Assembly: GCF_000005505.3 (NCBI RefSeq)
Contig: NC_016132.3
Coordinates: 58,790,914-58,854,913, forward strand
Direction of reading: 5' to 3'
Source: Brachypodium distachyon
Lineage: Eukaryota > Streptophyta > Magnoliopsida > Poales > Poaceae
DNA: 64,000 bases
Of the stretch, positions 48,366 through 57,299 are shown one piece after another. Both the position numbers and the translations under genes were made by a program. How positions within the stretch are numbered: position 1 is the first letter of the stretch; every line of letters starts with the position of its first letter. A model generated the notes under the pieces. That model was not told the origin of the DNA, ran no database searches, and worked only from the letters and a program-made list of their open reading frames with translations.

Positions 48366-48776
48366 CTAAAATACCCTGGAGAAAAACTGTCCAGCATCAT
48401 GCCACGCATGCTCAGCGGTGTGTCCAACATCATACCACACATGCTCAGCAGTGTTTCCAACATCCTGCCACGCATGCTCAACAGTGTTTCCAACATCATG
48501 CCACGCATGCTCAACAGTGTTTGCAAAGTTTTGAAGTTCATTATAAGCTTCTTGAGCTAAGCTCATTGCGCTGTGATAACCTTGTTCTACCATGTTTGGA
48601 AGATTGTCGAAGAATTCCTTCAAGGGATGCTCTAAATAATCAGTGTAAACATTCACAAGAACATGTTCAACATGCTCAGCTGCAATAGTTATAACACCTG
48701 CTTTTACAGCTTCCTTGAACATGCCTCCTAGTCGGTATGGAACTTTTCCGACCCATACCTGCCTCATCCCTGGCAT
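48366..48776 (-). CDS. Small protein with four 11-residue repeats
   Basis: The single coding exon gives 136 residues. The start codon is the first ATG after a predicted 5' UTR intron (48809-49471, GT-AG). A TATA box on the same strand lies at 49549-49556. Residues 1-60 are mixed, with VGKVPYRLGGMFKEAV and LEHPLKEFFDNLP. Residues 86-129 are four tandem 11-mers: NTVEHAWHDVG, NTVEHAWQDVG, NTAEHVWYDVG and HTAEHAWHDAG. No signal peptide is evident. Eleven-residue amphipathic repeats recall group 3 LEA proteins, but the Trp/His content and lack of Lys are unusual for them. I do not recognise the family. It may be a grass-specific protein. Confidence 0.6.
   Translation of the reverse strand: MPGMRQVWVGKVPYRLGGMFKEAVKAGVITIAAEHVEHVLVNVYTDYLEHPLKEFFDNLPNMVEQGYHSAMSLAQEAYNELQNFANTVEHAWHDVGNTVEHAWQDVGNTAEHVWYDVGHTAEHAWHDAGQFFSRVF
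48390..48521 (-). repeat. Four tandem 33-bp coding units
   Basis: These units encode the four 11-residue repeats of the small protein. They share the plus-strand phrase CCACGCATGCTCA with spacer GTGTTTCCAACATC. The high nucleotide similarity suggests recent expansion or gene conversion. Confidence 0.85.
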
Positions 48777-49111
48777 TTCGCACCTCTTGTGTTGCTAGAT
48801 ATGTACGGCTGCAAAAAACATTGTGTCACCGTTAAATTAAATGTTGACCTTGCTTTTAAGTAAGCTTCCTGGTGACAGACTAACTAAGTTTCAAAATGGT
48901 AAAATATATGTGGTCAAACTTGTTGCGAGAATCAAATAAGATTACGATATGATGAAGAGGAAGAAAAGTCAAATCTGCGAGGAAGAAAGTCAAACCAAGA
49001 AATGTGGACTTAAGGAACCAAACTCTTAACTGAGCAACAAGTTAACCTTGAGTGGTTCGTAGACAGAGAAAATAGAGGAACTCGCAGATCAAAGAGAAAA
49101 GGGAGAGAACC

Positions 49112-49444
49112 CATGATATGCTTGTTAACACTGCAAATCAGAATCAGACCATCGCTTGCTTCAAAGAAGCTCTTATCCTGGGATGCTGGAATATTTGGAA
49201 TCATCGAAACCATATTATTTTCCAGAATGAGAATAGGAGATTAGATTCAGCTTTCCAACTTTTTTTAAATTATTTTACTCATGTCAGACACCGTGCCAAA
49301 CCAAGTCTGAAAGAAGGAATGCCGGCATGGCTAGACACTTTATGATTTTCCTCGATCAATTTTGTAAATATCCATTGTACATACCCATCTTCTATAAATG
49401 AAAATGACACGGTAGGAACCTTCCCTACTGTTTTGTGTCTAAAA
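49112..49444 (+). mobile_element. 5'-truncated LINE in a 5' UTR intron
   Basis: An open end of a frame reading GCWNIWNHRNHIIFQNENRR, followed by a stop and a short 3' UTR, ends in an A-run. The W.IWNHRN..IF motif is typical of the C-terminal end of plant L1-type LINE open frame 2 proteins. A near-perfect duplication of about 15 bp (AAAAGGGAGAGAACC at 49097-49111 and AAAAGGGAGAGAGCC at 49445-49459) flanks it. Confidence 0.75.
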
Positions 49445-49548
49445 AAAAGGGAGAGAGCCAGGTGTATGCACCTCAATTTGCACAGGGGTTGTTCTTCGGT
49501 CTTCAGCTCTTTGCTCTAGGGTGGAGGACGAGAGGAACGGAGGGGCTC

Positions 49549-49556
49549 TATTTATA
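49549..49556 (-). promoter_or_regulatory. TATA box of the 11-mer repeat gene
   Basis: The plus-strand TATTTATA reads TATAAATA on the minus strand, in CGGCTATAAATAGAGCC context. It predicts transcription starting near 49520 toward the small-protein gene, through a 5' UTR exon that ends at 49472. Confidence 0.6.
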
Positions 49557-49987
49557 GCCGCAAAGCTGGGTTTACGTCATTCGCTTTGTACTAGTAAGAA
49601 CCCGGGGCCTGGTTGTAGCCTATTTGTCTTGCATCACAGCCAGGTTATTCGACATGGTTCTGGAGCAAGCATAAATTGAATGGTTGGCACCTCCATTCCA
49701 CTCCTGGGTTCGGCCATATCCATATGGCATATTCCATTTTCTATATGTGGCCTTCATCATATATGCTAGGTTAAAGCTTCAGATTCGCGGGCCGGTCGTT
49801 CCGTTGCCACACCTGTGTTCATAACGATCGGCTTAGCCACGGCTCCATACCTTCGCAGCTCGCGTTGCGTCTGCTCGGCTCCAAAGTGTCGTGGAATGTC
49901 CGAACGTCGTGCTCTCGGCGCACTGGCAAAACGACCAGTCGATGGACGCGCCGGAGCCCTACATCCGCATGCGCACCGGCGACGAGA
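49557..49987. other. Spacer with a possible gene fragment
   Basis: Most of this stretch is featureless. From about 49895 to the end of the spacer a GC-rich plus-strand frame reads PNVVLSAHWQNDQSMDAPEP and runs up to the end of the minus-strand gene. It looks like part of a real coding sequence, but I do not recognise it and no splice structure is clear. Confidence 0.35.
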
Positions 49988-51128
49988 TTAATCACTCAGA
50001 GATCCACTACCAGGAACTCCATTCAATAGTGATGTAATAGGTATAAAAGACCCTGAGATACCATCAGATTCTGCTTGAACAGTATTCAGCCACTCGATAT
50101 GAGACATAATACCGTTATCCCTTCCAACTCTTCGTTTAGGCATCATCACCAAATCCTGAGACCACAATCAGTAAATATAAATAAGACATGAACAGTGAAA
50201 ATGGTATCAACACAAAGACCTATACCTCTGTTGTAGTGTAAGATTTCAGTGGACTGGACTCCACAAATCTCAGTCGGTGTTCTCTTCTGTCACTCTGCAG
50301 GCATGGAAAACATAAATTTCTGAGCTAAGAAAACGCACAAGCAACCTTTTGTAGTCTGTACCAACATATATGACGGACATAAACGTTAAGAGATGTTAGA
50401 ATTCAAGTGAACAACCTACACACAAACAACATATCAAGAGCAAGCCTATTGGCACATACATCATCCTTTTCCATATGTGTCTACTGTGTATGGCTATTGG
50501 CAGATTCACAGACAACATGTGTGGATGTCAATTCAACAAATTCCAATTAAAGAAGTTAGAGCTGGTATGCAATCTATTTGCACTGATCAAAAGCTGCAGT
50601 CCTGTGAGTACTGAGTACTGCCAAACTACAGATGTGAACTGCACATAGTTTATTGCACAAGTAGCAGGCTATGGTAATACTAGATACCAGTTAAGATATT
50701 TAGTGTGGAATAGAAATATGCAAGGGCAAGTGAAAGTCAGAAAAATTTAGAGGCTAGTGAAACATCTTATCCTTATCTTTAAGCATCCCTGAAACTAATG
50801 TCAGATTGCCCATTTGCATCAAGAAATCTCCTATAAGACATCTCCTTCAATCGTTTTTGAACATCAACATTCAACAGCTTGCAATTAGAAAAAAAAAACA
50901 GCAAATTTTTATTAGATGTATATATATTATCCCGCCGCCGGGCATACCTCCCACCCCCACCCCGCCCCTGGCTATCCCGACGGGCATACCTCCCCCCTCT
51001 CTCCTGCGCGTCCTAACCCTAGACCCCCAACCCTAATCCTAAGACCCTAACTCTACTCCTAATCCTACCTGTTCTACTCGACTTGCAAGTGATCCAAGGC
51101 TCGCCTCTATATGCCGGTGCTCTTCCAT
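49988..51128 (-). CDS. Unrecognised small gene, divergent from MTATP6
   Basis: Four exon-like blocks: 51069-51128 (starts MEEHRHIEASLGSLASR, ends VEQ), a block starting at 50877 (LLNVDVQKRLKEMSYRRFLD..), 50226-50294 (SDRREHRLRFVESSPLKSYT..) and 49988-50155 (DLVMMPKRRVGRDNG.. to ..GSGSLSD stop). Blocks 1, 3 and 4 have GT-AG borders in phase 0. The donor of block 2 near 50795 is not clear, so one junction or a small exon is missing from my model. The estimated product is about 130 residues, hydrophilic, with a coiled-coil-like N-terminus. The family is unknown to me. It shares a ~470-bp divergent promoter with the ATP synthase 6 kDa gene. Confidence 0.5.
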
Positions 51129-51366
51129 CTCCGCGAGCCGTGTGAGACTAAAGGAAATACAGTAGCACGTACCGGAATAGCCTGGCCGCCTTCCCCGGCG
51201 CGAATCCACGAGGACGCCGACAGCACGGGAGAACTCCGCCGCCTATCCTGGGCCTCTGGTCGCCGGCCGGCCGGCCGGCCGGCGAGCTCCTCGAAGCAGT
51301 CCGCCTGAGAGCGAGAAGACGATCCAGGGCACAGAGAGAAAGAGTCGGTCCGTTCAGTAATATATC

Positions 51367-51448
51367 GGCCCAAAAACGCTTCGGCCTAAAAAGAATCGAG
51401 CCAGTAAGCCCAACGGCCCGGCCCAGTAAAACAGGATAGGTCAGCCCA
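51367..51448. promoter_or_regulatory. Cluster of site II (TGGGCY) motifs in a divergent promoter
   Basis: GGCCCA occurs at 51367-51372 and 51420-51425, and AGCCCA at 51407-51412 and 51443-51448; on the minus strand these read TGGGCC or TGGGCT. Site II elements bind TCP factors and are known in promoters of plant genes for respiratory-chain and ribosomal proteins. The cluster lies 150-230 bp upstream of the ATP synthase gene and upstream of the divergent gene. Confidence 0.65.
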
Positions 51449-51596
51449 CCTATGTCTTCTCGTCTTCTTCCCCTTGCCCTCGCCGCAACCGCAAGCGCAA
51501 CCAACCCTCTTCTCCTTCTCCACCCGCAGCGCAGCCAGCCACGAGCTCAAATCTCAATCGATCGGAGGAGGCGGAGAACCGGAGATCGGATCGGCG

Positions 51597-51770
51597 ATGG
51601 CGACGTTCGACCCGTGGCCGGTCTTCTTCCGTAGGGAGTGGAAGCGCAACTGGCCCTTCCTCGCGGGCTTCGCCGTCACCGGCTTCCTCATCACCAAGAT
51701 GACCGCCGGCTTCACCGAGGAGGACCTCAAGAACTCCAAGTTCGTCCAGGAGCACAAGCGCCGAGCCTGA
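51597..51770 (+). CDS. Mitochondrial ATP synthase 6 kDa subunit (plant-specific)
   Basis: A single-exon frame of 57 residues starts MATFDPWPVFFRREWKRNWP and ends TEEDLKNSKFVQEHKRRA. It matches the plant 6 kDa F1Fo-ATP synthase subunit in length and in the FDPWPVFF, REW.RNWPF and FVQEHK motifs. Residues ~20-38 (PFLAGFAVTGFLITKMTAG) form one membrane span. The protein is an accessory subunit of the membrane Fo part in the inner mitochondrial membrane. An intron in the 3' UTR is likely (donor near 51780, acceptor CTCCAG at 52550). The upstream site II cluster fits a nuclear gene for a mitochondrial protein. Confidence 0.93.
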   Translation: MATFDPWPVFFRREWKRNWPFLAGFAVTGFLITKMTAGFTEEDLKNSKFVQEHKRRA

Positions 51771-53532
51771 CGCTCTCAGGTCACCCTTCCCCCTGCTTTC
51801 TTCTCCCTGCTTCCCGTCGTATCCTGCCGATCCGCCGTGCAATTAGGTCTTGGTGACCCATCCAGCGCTGTTCGTTCGCTCGTTCGTTGTCTTCCTGCCG
51901 TATCCGGGCGCCAACGTTGCGTCGATGCGTTGAAACGAGGCAAGACCAACTGAGACCGAGAATTGCATTGATCGTTTGATCCTGTGGATGGATGTTTGTT
52001 TTCTGCATAGACAGTAGGTCGTAGGAATTGCATCCCCTGACGCAGTCATTTTGTGTTATCCTTCTACATGTATTCTTAGGTTACTGTGGTTCTTAGGTTA
52101 CTGTGGTTTGTTGTTTGGATACGTAGCAGCAAGCTTCAAGATGTTGATGCCATTGCAAAATGACTTGTCTTTTTTTGTCTGGACCATGAAAATGATTTTC
52201 AGATGATTCAATATGGTGTTCCTGTTTTCTTTCCTGGGATAAGCTGTTTCAGAAAAACACTAGTAAACCATTTTGGAACTACAAACAGCTGCCGTTTATT
52301 TACGCTTTACTCCCAACAATAACATGGTCAAAGTGCTTGAAGGATCTAGTTTGTGTTCATTGTCAGTCTTTTGTCATATTGCCATGAATACAGTATCTGC
52401 TTTGGTTGGTTGCTGAGCTAACCGTGAGTTTATGCCCTCACATTGTTCAATGTTCATATGTTGACATGCTGCAATTGAACCATGTATGCTGCATAGTTGC
52501 CTACCACAAGGATCAGGTTACTGACAGGTTGATGATTTTGTTTCCTCCAGGTGAAGGAATGGCTGCTGCAGTTCCCAGTCATTATAAGCGTGGTCGGCAA
52601 TTTTCTTACGTTATTTGAATGAATTCACCAAAGGAATGACTTAGTCTACCCAAGTTTCTACTGTAATGTTGTAATAAGAGGCTTTTGAATACCTAAACCA
52701 ACAAATGTCAGCTCCAATCTATATTTCAAGTCAGATTATTGCATATCTTGTTTTCTTTTCACATGGTTATGCTTGGGGCAACATTTGCGATGTGGTGACT
52801 GGTGAAAAACCAGATCCTTTGTTATCATATCACCATTGTGCGTTGCTGTGTGATTGATGTGTCCTGTTCTTTTGGGGGGTGGGAGGTAACCTGTTTGGTT
52901 TGTTGTGCGCCTGATAAATCACAATAGATGCTTATAGCTGATGTTCATGTTCTTTCCATCTGTAACTTTGGCTATGGCGACACGGAGCATTGTTGGAAAG
53001 GGTAACTGCATCAGGTATATGCATGATTGTCCGGGATGTGCATAACTGGAGCAGAGGCTGCCCATGTTGCTTGTTTTTGCAATGTGAAAGACTGGAATTG
53101 TTCATGCCGCAATTCACTAGGCAATTGGTGGGAGTGCAGCTTGTCTGGATTGCTTGATTGCATTTGCAGCTGTTGAACAATTTAGTTTTCCAGTGGAAAG
53201 GAAACTCGATCGTGCCCCTCAAGGTGCAGCCAGGTTTATTGCTGGAACCTGGCTCCCAATTCTTCACAGATTCATGGGCATGCACAATACTTTTGTCAGT
53301 TTCACATTCGTGGGCTGTCTCTGTGTGAAAAGTTCCCCGACATCTAGTAGGTGATTCAACAAAGCATGCATTGAACAAGGTCTTTTACAAGTTGGACAAA
53401 TGCAAATTCAGCGACAATCACGCCCATGGGATGGGTTAGATGATCCTCTACTGCAGCTAGTGCCCACCAAGAACGTCTGATTTGCTGATGCAGCGGCGAG
53501 CACCCGAATCTTGGAAGAGATGTCAATGATAT
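51771..53532. other. 3' UTR and convergent intergenic region
   Basis: The left part, with a probable terminal exon around 52551-52680, belongs to the ATP synthase gene. The right part is presumably 3' UTR of the PAS2 gene. No further coding sequence is recognised. Confidence 0.45.
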
Positions 53533-55458
53533 TTACATGGTCTTCAACTTTGAAAGTGCTTTCTTCCGCTGCCCAAGCATGTAAGTATACATATGCGGGC
53601 TCCCTGCGGTGAAAAATTAATTTAAATTGTCAATATTAAGACGAGCACACAGTGAAGTTGAATGAACGGAAATTGATGCCGGGGACAAGGGAGGTACCTG
53701 GAACATAAATTACAAGTGCAAGGATTGATGCATAGAGGTAATCAAATGAAAAGTTCCATTTATTGGGCATTCTAAGACAGTACTTCTCTGATGCCTGCAA
53801 TTATCAATTTGAGTGCAAAAAGCATATTAGCAACATAAATTATGTTGATGTACTGATCAGTTACCTTGATAGATCTCCTCAGAAATTAAGAGAATACCTT
53901 AATGAACTGCAATGCAATGTATATCAGGCCAACCTCGCTGCTGATACCAGTTGGGTACATGACTAGGAAGGAACTATACCTGTATAAATTCAGGTTTGAT
54001 CTTTTGAGATAATGATTCAGGTCTAATGGTTGCAATGTAAAGATCTTCTCTTTTATGATTGATGCTGCTTTAAATTAAATAAATACGTGATCTTAAGCAA
54101 AGTTAATATTGGTAGCAGTGTAGCTTAGTCTCACCTAAGCCATAGAAGCCATGACGGAGCGGATCCAAAAAGCTCTTTTGTGCCGAAGAAGGAATACCTG
54201 ATAATCTGCAATGCGACACCCGACACTCGAGTAGTTAGGTGTCTGGATGCTGCAGAATTTGTTTCTATCCATGGAGTGTGAAGTGGTAAAATCATCTATA
54301 TCAGCGGGCTCTAAGAAAGCATGGGCCGTATGAATATGACATGGCTTGACAACCTATGTATACAATACGCAACACACTTTATTTGTAATCCGCCGCTTTA
54401 AAGCAATTATTCCCTAGTGGTTGCTAATGTTGTGTTTCTACAAGAGCATCATTGCACTGAAGCCTGATCCACCTCATTTGCAACTAATTGTACTGAAAAT
54501 AGAAGGCATGATTGAATCTATAAACTGCAGTTACGCACACATTTTAGTGCCTTTGACTTAAAGCTGATTTCACTCATGTAACAGTATAGTCAATTAAGCT
54601 AGGACAATCATGTGTTAATTTTCTGTCATTAGTATCTTAAAGTTCAACTTGGAACAGCAATATCTTCATGCCAAAAGCATCCTTGCATCACTTTAGGAAG
54701 AGATTTTCAGTTAGTCTGACAACAACAGGTCCTGCCTCTGACATAGAGTCTAACATGTATTTCTAGTGCTTATTTCTGCAGTACATACATATATGCCAGT
54801 CAGTCAATGATGTATACCTCAGTGATAGACCAGCTGATGACCAATGAGCTCACCAGAATGTGTGTCCTGACCTGCAAGCCCAATCACAAACAGCATGAAG
54901 CAAGATGAGCAGCAAGAACACACACGGCGGCATGGTACTAATGGCAAAGGTAGAAGATGACTGGGAGAGCAGTGTGAGCCATGGGCACCTCAGGGAAGCT
55001 CCAGAGGATGCCCCAGGTGACGAAGAGCCGGGATCCGATCTGCGGCAGCGTCGCCGACACCGGCGACCTCACCAATCCCACCAGCCCGTGAAGAATCTGA
55101 CGGAGAGAAGAAAAGAAACAGCTCTCAGAAGTCGGACAGATCAAGACTCGAGACACGGCAGCTGCAAGATCCATCTATCCGGCCGGCAAGGTAATACCTC
55201 GAGGACGGCGGCGGTCTGCGCGAGCTGGAGCGGCCTCTCGACGGCGGCGTACACGCCCTCGTGCCCCGCCCCGAGCAGCGCCGTCACGGCGTAGTACAGC
55301 ACCTGAGCCCTGCAAATCCATCAATCAATAATCAATCCCAATCCACTGGCGAGGACACAAGAATTCCTATCGTGGGAAGGAAGGAAAGGGACGAACCATC
55401 CGAAGAAGACGGCCCAGTTGTAGACGGAGAGGTAGGCGCGCTTGAGTGCCGCCGCCAT
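53533..55458 (-). CDS. PAS2: Very-long-chain 3-hydroxyacyl-CoA dehydratase (PASTICCINO2)
   Basis: Eight exons: 55397-55458, 55198-55309, 54989-55096, 54818-54871, 54135-54205, 53898-53979, 53698-53794 and 53533-53603. All phases agree, giving 218 residues, about the usual PAS2 length. It starts MAAALKRAYLSVYNWAVFFG, then has RPLQLAQTAAVLEILHGLVG, VRSPVSATLPQIGSRLF and GLIYIALQFIK. The catalytic pair of the family is present in YPTGISSE as Tyr144 and Glu151, spaced as in yeast Phs1. Several hydrophobic helices fit the six-span topology in the ER membrane. The enzyme removes water from 3-hydroxyacyl-CoA, the third step of fatty-acid elongation to very long chains for waxes, sphingolipids and cuticle. 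PAS2 also affects cell division in Arabidopsis. Confidence 0.95.
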
Positions 55459-56480
55459 GGCCGCCGCCGGGTGTGGAGGAGACGATGGGCGGAGGAGCGT
55501 GTTGAGTTATAGCTCTCCGCCTCCGCGTGGACAGTGCAAGAAACCGACAGGGGCGGTTGGGGGTGGATTCTTGTCACGCCTCAGCTGTAATTGTAGAGCA
55601 GAGCTCAGCCTCAGTTCAGCTCAGCTGCCTGCTACCAGCACCATTAATTCAGTACTAGCAACCAATTCTACCAGCCAAATCAATGCAGCAGCAACCACCT
55701 GATTCACACACTGCACTCACTCGCTCGCCGAGCTAGAGGAATCCCCAACGGAATCGAGTTCGTCAGCAAGTTCTCGTGCGGTTCATCGGTTTTGTGTGCG
55801 TGTGCATGCGTGCACAACTCTGCTTCTCATGTAATGCTTCTAGATTTCTTCCTGGCTACAATTTTCTGATTGATTGGTTCATGGAATGTTGCAGTCTTGC
55901 AGAGTGCACGGCAGCTGACCGAATATAATCAAATGATATCTATAAATAATCTATAAATTGATTATGAAATCCTTGATATCCGTCGAAGTTTATGCTTGAT
56001 GGAATTGTTTCTCAACTTCTCCTTCGTGTTCATGCCGAATAGGTCGATGGGGACGAATTCTGTTGTCAGAACTTGATGTTTTTGCAATGCCAGCAGTGGT
56101 TAGGTACGAGAAAACGTCGTTGTAAGACAATTTGACAATCAAATGATGCCATTCGTGCTGAAAGGAAAACACCGCTTGCTACCTCATCATTTTCTACCAT
56201 GCATGGAGACTATCTTTGGTACACTCCGTCCCAAAATAACTGACGTGGGACGGAGAGAGTGTAAAAAAAATATGTGACAATGTTAGATAATTTATTGATG
56301 ACAAATTTGTAAGAAGGGTGTTATCTCTAAGAGGGATTTTTAATTTTCAAAAGGAATTAGGTGTAAACTGAAATTGGAAATTTGAGACGGTATGATATAA
56401 GGTTTTTTCAATGGGTTTTCCGGTACCTGATGGCACAGACAGCCAACATATAAAACAAAACTATATATGTACTCTCGTCT
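55459..56480. other. PAS2 upstream region
   Basis: This holds the presumed PAS2 promoter and 5' leader near 55459-55700, then AT-rich sequence. A small inverted-repeat remnant (56220-56263) is listed separately. No gene is seen. Confidence 0.45.
56220..56263. mobile_element. Collapsed Stowaway remnant
   Basis: TACACTCCGTCCCA and TGGGACGGAGAGAGTGTA face each other across only 12 bp. These are both termini of a CTCCGTCCC-type MITE with almost the whole interior deleted. Confidence 0.6.
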
Positions 56481-57299
56481 GAGCTATTCTACGGTGCCCC
56501 TAAATTAATTTAAACCGTCCAATTTTTTGATCTAAAGGCCCAGATTAGCAACTACTCTTTGATACTCCAACTAGGATCCACGGAGTATGGCAGTGGAGTA
56601 TCAAACAGACAAGGGTAAAGATGTAATTTAACCCGATAAGATTTGCGATTCAGCCGCCAGCGGCCAACCACCCTCACCTGCCGCCGGCAGTCAGCCCGCA
56701 ACGGCAGCAGGGTATTCCGACCGTCTCCTCCTTCCTCCTCTCCTTCTCCCTCGATCTCATCCAGGACGATGGCGCCATGGTGAAGACCACATCGGATGCC
56801 GCGCACCCGTGCCGCGAAAGCCGATGAGCCAACGAGGAGCGCGTCAGCCGCGACCAGGGCCTCCGCCTTGGCCCTCTGAGGCGGCGGTTGCCAGTTGATG
56901 TCTTACTTGTTTGCAGCGTCCGACGAGCGCGCACCTGCGTATATGCTAAACGCCGTCGTGGCTCCTCGTGGTCGGCAGTGGCTCGGGGCCAGGGGATGGA
57001 TACACAGTCCGCATTTTGGTTTCAATCTTGTCCCATGGATGCTGCCATGCCGCTAGGCTGGTGCTGCTCCGGTGGATTGCCGTCGTTAGCGTCGTGTGGA
57101 GGCCACTGGATGGCTGGATCAAAGATTTGAAGTGGCCGGCGGATGCTTGGTCTCGGTCGATGCCTGAGAAGAGACCTGCGGCGGGCCGCCGACAGGAGCA
57201 TACTCTCCGTTTTTTTTTATTAATGGAAAAGTCAAAATTGTCCTTCTTCCCTAATACTCCGTTCAGACTAATGGAGTATTAGGCACCGTAAAATCTCTC
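56481..57299. mobile_element. Mutator-like non-autonomous element, copy 2
   Basis: The left end is GAGCTATTCTACGGTGCCCC and the right end, read inward, GAGAGATTTTACGGTGCCTA. These match the termini of the element in PSF2 intron 3. Subterminal blocks (ATCTAAAGGCCCAGATT at the left, ATTGTCCTTCTTCCCTAATA at the right) recur in copy 3. The interior, 56650-57210, is GC-rich without a coherent long frame. A clear target duplication was not found. Confidence 0.7.

Noticed and set aside
50226..50294. miR156-like string TGACAGAAGAGA
   Set aside because: Only 12 bases match and it lies inside an exon-like coding block without a precursor hairpin.
51010..51060. Interstitial telomere array
   Set aside because: The CCCTAA units are few and degenerate; they are better described as telo-box-like intron sequence.
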